Source: an uncultured Demequina sp.
GTDB lineage: Bacteria > Actinomycetota > Actinomycetes > Actinomycetales > Demequinaceae
Assembly: GCA_937925595.1 (NCBI GenBank)
Contig: CALALQ010000394.1
Span: 1 to 5,460 of the forward strand
Reading direction: 5' to 3'
Length of the DNA: 5,460 nt
The translations under genes and the position numbers were made by a program. Below the pieces are notes generated by a model, which saw nothing but the letters and a program-made list of their open reading frames with translations, was not told where the DNA came from and ran no database searches. This document shows positions 5,332 through 5,460 of the stretch, piece by piece (the stretch's first letter is position 1; each line of letters begins with the position of its first letter).

Positions 5332-5460
5332 ATGAGAAACCTCGAACTTGCATCTCCGGCAGAGATGAGCGCCAGCGCCCGTGCTGGCGAAATCACCACC
5401 ATCCTTGCGGCCGCCATCGTCCGTACCCTCGGGTCTTCCGGGCTGGAACAGAGCGCGGTT
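5332..5460 (+). CDS. Start of a small hypothetical gene, cut by the right edge
   Basis: Forty-three codons are visible, beginning MRNLELASPAEMSASARAGE, followed by an alanine-rich helix (ITTILAAAIVRTLGSSG) and running open to the end of the window. GGAG at 5323-5326 lies 5 nt before the ATG. The gene follows the large protein gene by 104 nt in the same direction, so it may be a separate transcription unit. The pattern of an ARAGEITTILAAAIVRTL-like helix recalls small proteins encoded just before DUF2924 and serine-recombinase genes in proteobacterial mobile elements; this is a recollection of style, not a demonstrated match. The helix is only mildly hydrophobic, so a membrane segment is unlikely. 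Confidence 0.6.
   Translation, partial: MRNLELASPAEMSASARAGEITTILAAAIVRTLGSSGLEQSAV

Noticed and set aside
1..5460. CRISPR array, tRNA, rRNA or insertion sequence
   Set aside because: Reading both strands I saw no regularly spaced repeat array, no tRNA-like cloverleaf segment, no rRNA sequence, and no transposase or paired terminal repeats.

Overview
The window is GC-rich, with G/C-heavy third codon positions. It looks like accessory DNA of a high-GC proteobacterium, most likely a beta- or gammaproteobacterium; this is inferred from composition and gene style, and no marker fixes the taxon. It reads as part of a mobile element (prophage, integrative element or plasmid).

Left half (1-1679), minus strand: a tightly packed four-gene operon. 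In transcription order it holds a small MerR/AlpA-type helix-turn-helix protein, a conserved-looking protein of unknown function, a BRO-N/antirepressor-like protein, and the start of a P-loop ATPase that runs off the left edge. Gaps are 10 nt, 3 nt and a TGATG stop/start overlap, and Shine-Dalgarno sequences lie in or next to the preceding stop codons, which points to one transcript with coupled translation.

Centre (1680-1907): a divergent control region of 228 bp. On the minus side, an 8-bp perfect inverted repeat contains the ribosome binding site of the HTH gene. On the plus side, an AT-rich stretch carries a TATACT -10 box and two near-identical ATTTCGTTTRTT direct repeats, 15 bp apart, over the -35 region.

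Right half (1908-5227), plus strand: a three-gene cluster. Gene one is an excisionase-type HTH protein (probable antitoxin). Gene two, 4 nt later, is a PIN-domain ribonuclease (probable toxin). Together they resemble the VapB50/VapC50 type, where the antitoxin looks like an excisionase. Gene three, 25 nt further on with its own strong ribosome binding site, encodes a 751-residue protein I do not recognise; it has a possible winged-helix segment at the C-terminus. This is the best candidate for something undescribed: a PIN/HTH toxin-antitoxin pair extended by a large third component.

Right edge (5332-5460): the start of another plus-strand gene, possibly the small first gene of a DUF2924/serine-recombinase cassette. 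That would fit a mobile element, with the three-gene cluster as cargo between the left operon and recombination genes.
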